Of a stretch of DNA of 64,000 bases, positions 62,923 to 64,000 are shown piece by piece. The notes beneath the pieces were generated by a model. It worked only from the letters and a program-made list of their open reading frames with translations. It made no database searches and was not told the origin of the DNA. The translations under genes were made by a program, and so were the position numbers. Numbering within the stretch: position 1 is the first letter of the stretch; every line of letters begins with the position of its first letter. Source of the DNA: Salicibibacter cibi (GTDB taxonomy: Bacteria; Bacillota; Bacilli; Bacillales; Marinococcaceae); the NCBI RefSeq assembly GCF_016495865.1, contig NZ_CP054706.1, positions 2,046,001-2,110,000 of the forward strand, read 5' to 3'.

Positions 62923-64000
62923 TCAATCCATCATCATACTCGGCAACCACATAGCGACTTCCGGGAAGATTAGTACGATTACGATCATCAGCACAAGAAG
63001 GAAAACAAATGGCCATACCGCCGAATAGATTTTCCCGATACTTATGTCCGGCGCTACCCCTTTCATTATAAATAAGCTCAAACCTACGGGAGGCGTAAGG
63101 CTTCCAATACAAACCGTAATGATGAATAACACACCGAACCAGATCAGATCAAAGTCTAAAGCCGTGAGTAAGGGTAAGAAAAAAGGAGCCGTGATTAATA
63201 ATACAGCGACCGAGTCCATAAACATCCCAAAAATAAGGAATAAAACGAGGATTAGTATTAACACGATCCACCGGTTATAGTCGGACTCAGCAATCATAGC
63301 CGCTAATCCATCTCCTACTCCCGTTACGGCAACGATACGTGCGTAAGCCGCTGCACCAATTAAAATCCAGAACACCATACCGGTTAAACGGGCGGTCATG
63401 AGAAATATGCTTTTCATATTTTCCACGTTTAATTGCTTCTTCGTGCCAGCCGCAAATAATGCACCGACACCACCAACGGCACCTGCTTCCGTCGGTGTAG
63501 CAATCCCTAAATAAATGGACCCAAGCACGATAGCAATCACTACTAACGGTAGAATGACCCCACGTAATGAACGAAGTTTTTCTCCCCAAGTAAAACGCTC
63601 TTCAATATCAATCTTTGGGCCTTTTTCCGGTTTTATGAAACATAAAACGAGAGAATAAACAATAAATATCGCCGCTGCAAATAAACCCGGAACGATTCCA
63701 GCCATAAAGAGAGCTGCTGCCGATTCGCCGGATTCTGATGAGTAAATGATCATCACAATGCTTGGCGGGATCAGAAGCCCTAACGTACCCCCAGCCATAA
63801 TAACGCCTAAGGTTAATTTATCATCATAGCCTCTTTTTAACATGGAGGGCCTGGACACCATCCCCAATGCTGCTGTGGATGCAGAAATAACCCCAACCAT
63901 AGAGGAAAATATAGCGGCAATGACCGATGTTCCGGCAGCCAGTCCTCCACGAATTCCCCCGAACCAACGGTAAATGACTTCATATAAATCTTCCGCTAAA
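62923..64000 (-). CDS. TRAP transporter large permease DctM, 5' end beyond window
   Basis: About 359 C-terminal residues of a DctM permease, open to the right edge of the window. It contains RGGLAAGTSVIAAIFSSMVG, GGTLGLLIPPSIVMIIYSSESGES and ATPTEAGAVGGVGA, colinear with the paralogue at 52657. The small subunit DctQ is not in the window and is expected to the right. The 174-base gap before the next gene holds no clear feature. Confidence 0.94.
   Translation of the reverse strand, partial: LAEDLYEVIYRWFGGIRGGLAAGTSVIAAIFSSMVGVISASTAALGMVSRPSMLKRGYDDKLTLGVIMAGGTLGLLIPPSIVMIIYSSESGESAAALFMAGIVPGLFAAAIFIVYSLVLCFIKPEKGPKIDIEERFTWGEKLRSLRGVILPLVVIAIVLGSIYLGIATPTEAGAVGGVGALFAAGTKKQLNVENMKSIFLMTARLTGMVFWILIGAAAYARIVAVTGVGDGLAAMIAESDYNRWIVLILILVLFLIFGMFMDSVAVLLITAPFFLPLLTALDFDLIWFGVLFIITVCIGSLTPPVGLSLFIMKGVAPDISIGKIYSAVWPFVFLLVLMIVIVLIFPEVAMWLPSMMMD

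Noticed and set aside
1..64000. CRISPR arrays, tRNA or rRNA genes, prophage or conjugation genes
   Set aside because: No direct-repeat/spacer pattern, cloverleaf-like sequence, rRNA segment, integrase or phage structural gene was seen; the only tandem array lacks unique spacers.

Overview
The window reads as a chromosomal segment of a low-to-moderate GC Bacillota, most likely a halophilic or alkaliphilic member of the Bacillaceae. Three things point there: the topA-dprA-sucD-sucC block at the left edge keeps the gene order of Bacillus; ribosome binding sites are strong AGGAGG types with many GTG and TTG starts; and the exported lipoproteins are very rich in Asp and Glu. Genus and species cannot be fixed from sequence reading alone. 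All supported genes except one lie on the minus strand, so transcription runs from high to low coordinates.

Regions: (1) 1-4.7 kb is housekeeping: topA (cut by the left edge), dprA and sucCD, with recognisable sigma-A promoters and an intrinsic terminator. (2) 4.9-6.1 kb holds a NERD-domain protein (the only plus-strand gene) and an array of four 52-bp repeats. (3) 6.2-12.7 kb is a complete beta-oxidation operon (acyl-CoA dehydrogenase, ligase, two hydroxyacyl-CoA dehydrogenases, enoyl-CoA hydratase, thiolase) behind a sigma-54 promoter. (4) 13.3-18.2 kb holds a sigma-54 activator and a TAXI-type TRAP transporter with its own sigma-54 promoter. (5) 18.4-31.5 kb looks more AT-rich. It holds a frameshifted ThDP enzyme, a decayed hydroxyacyl-CoA dehydrogenase, a second sigma-54 activator, a TctABC transporter, and an acyl-CoA dehydrogenase, acyl-CoA ligase and APH-type kinase set that resembles the levulinate/4-hydroxyacid (Lva) pathway. 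It ends with a thiolase. (6) 31.5-34.8 kb has an enoyl-CoA hydratase and a two-subunit acyl-CoA dehydrogenase pair behind another sigma-54 promoter. (7) 35.2-44.3 kb has a permease, three CoA-transferases of two families, a thiolase, an acyl-CoA dehydrogenase, a thioesterase and a nitronate-monooxygenase-like flavoprotein. (8) 44.4-59.4 kb is one long apparent operon with a MaoC pair, an SCP2-type thiolase, an HMG-CoA-synthase-like/DUF35 fusion, two ligases, two acyl-CoA dehydrogenases, two SDRs, an enoyl-CoA hydratase and a DctPQM TRAP transporter. (9) 59.6-64 kb has a third acyl-CoA synthetase of this area and the start of another TRAP system, cut by the right edge.

Together, 6-64 kb behaves as a carboxylic-acid catabolism island. 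Four tripartite uptake systems of three families bring in organic acids, five ligases and three CoA-transferases activate them, seven acyl-CoA dehydrogenases and matching hydratases, dehydrogenases and thiolases degrade them, and two PAS-containing sigma-54 activators probably sense substrates. Four near-identical sigma-54 promoters tie much of the island into one regulon.

Several otherwise intact genes carry single-base frameshifts in short homopolymers, which may be sequencing error or recent decay. Two identical-length 289-bp MITE copies and several gene remnants show that the island is being rearranged.
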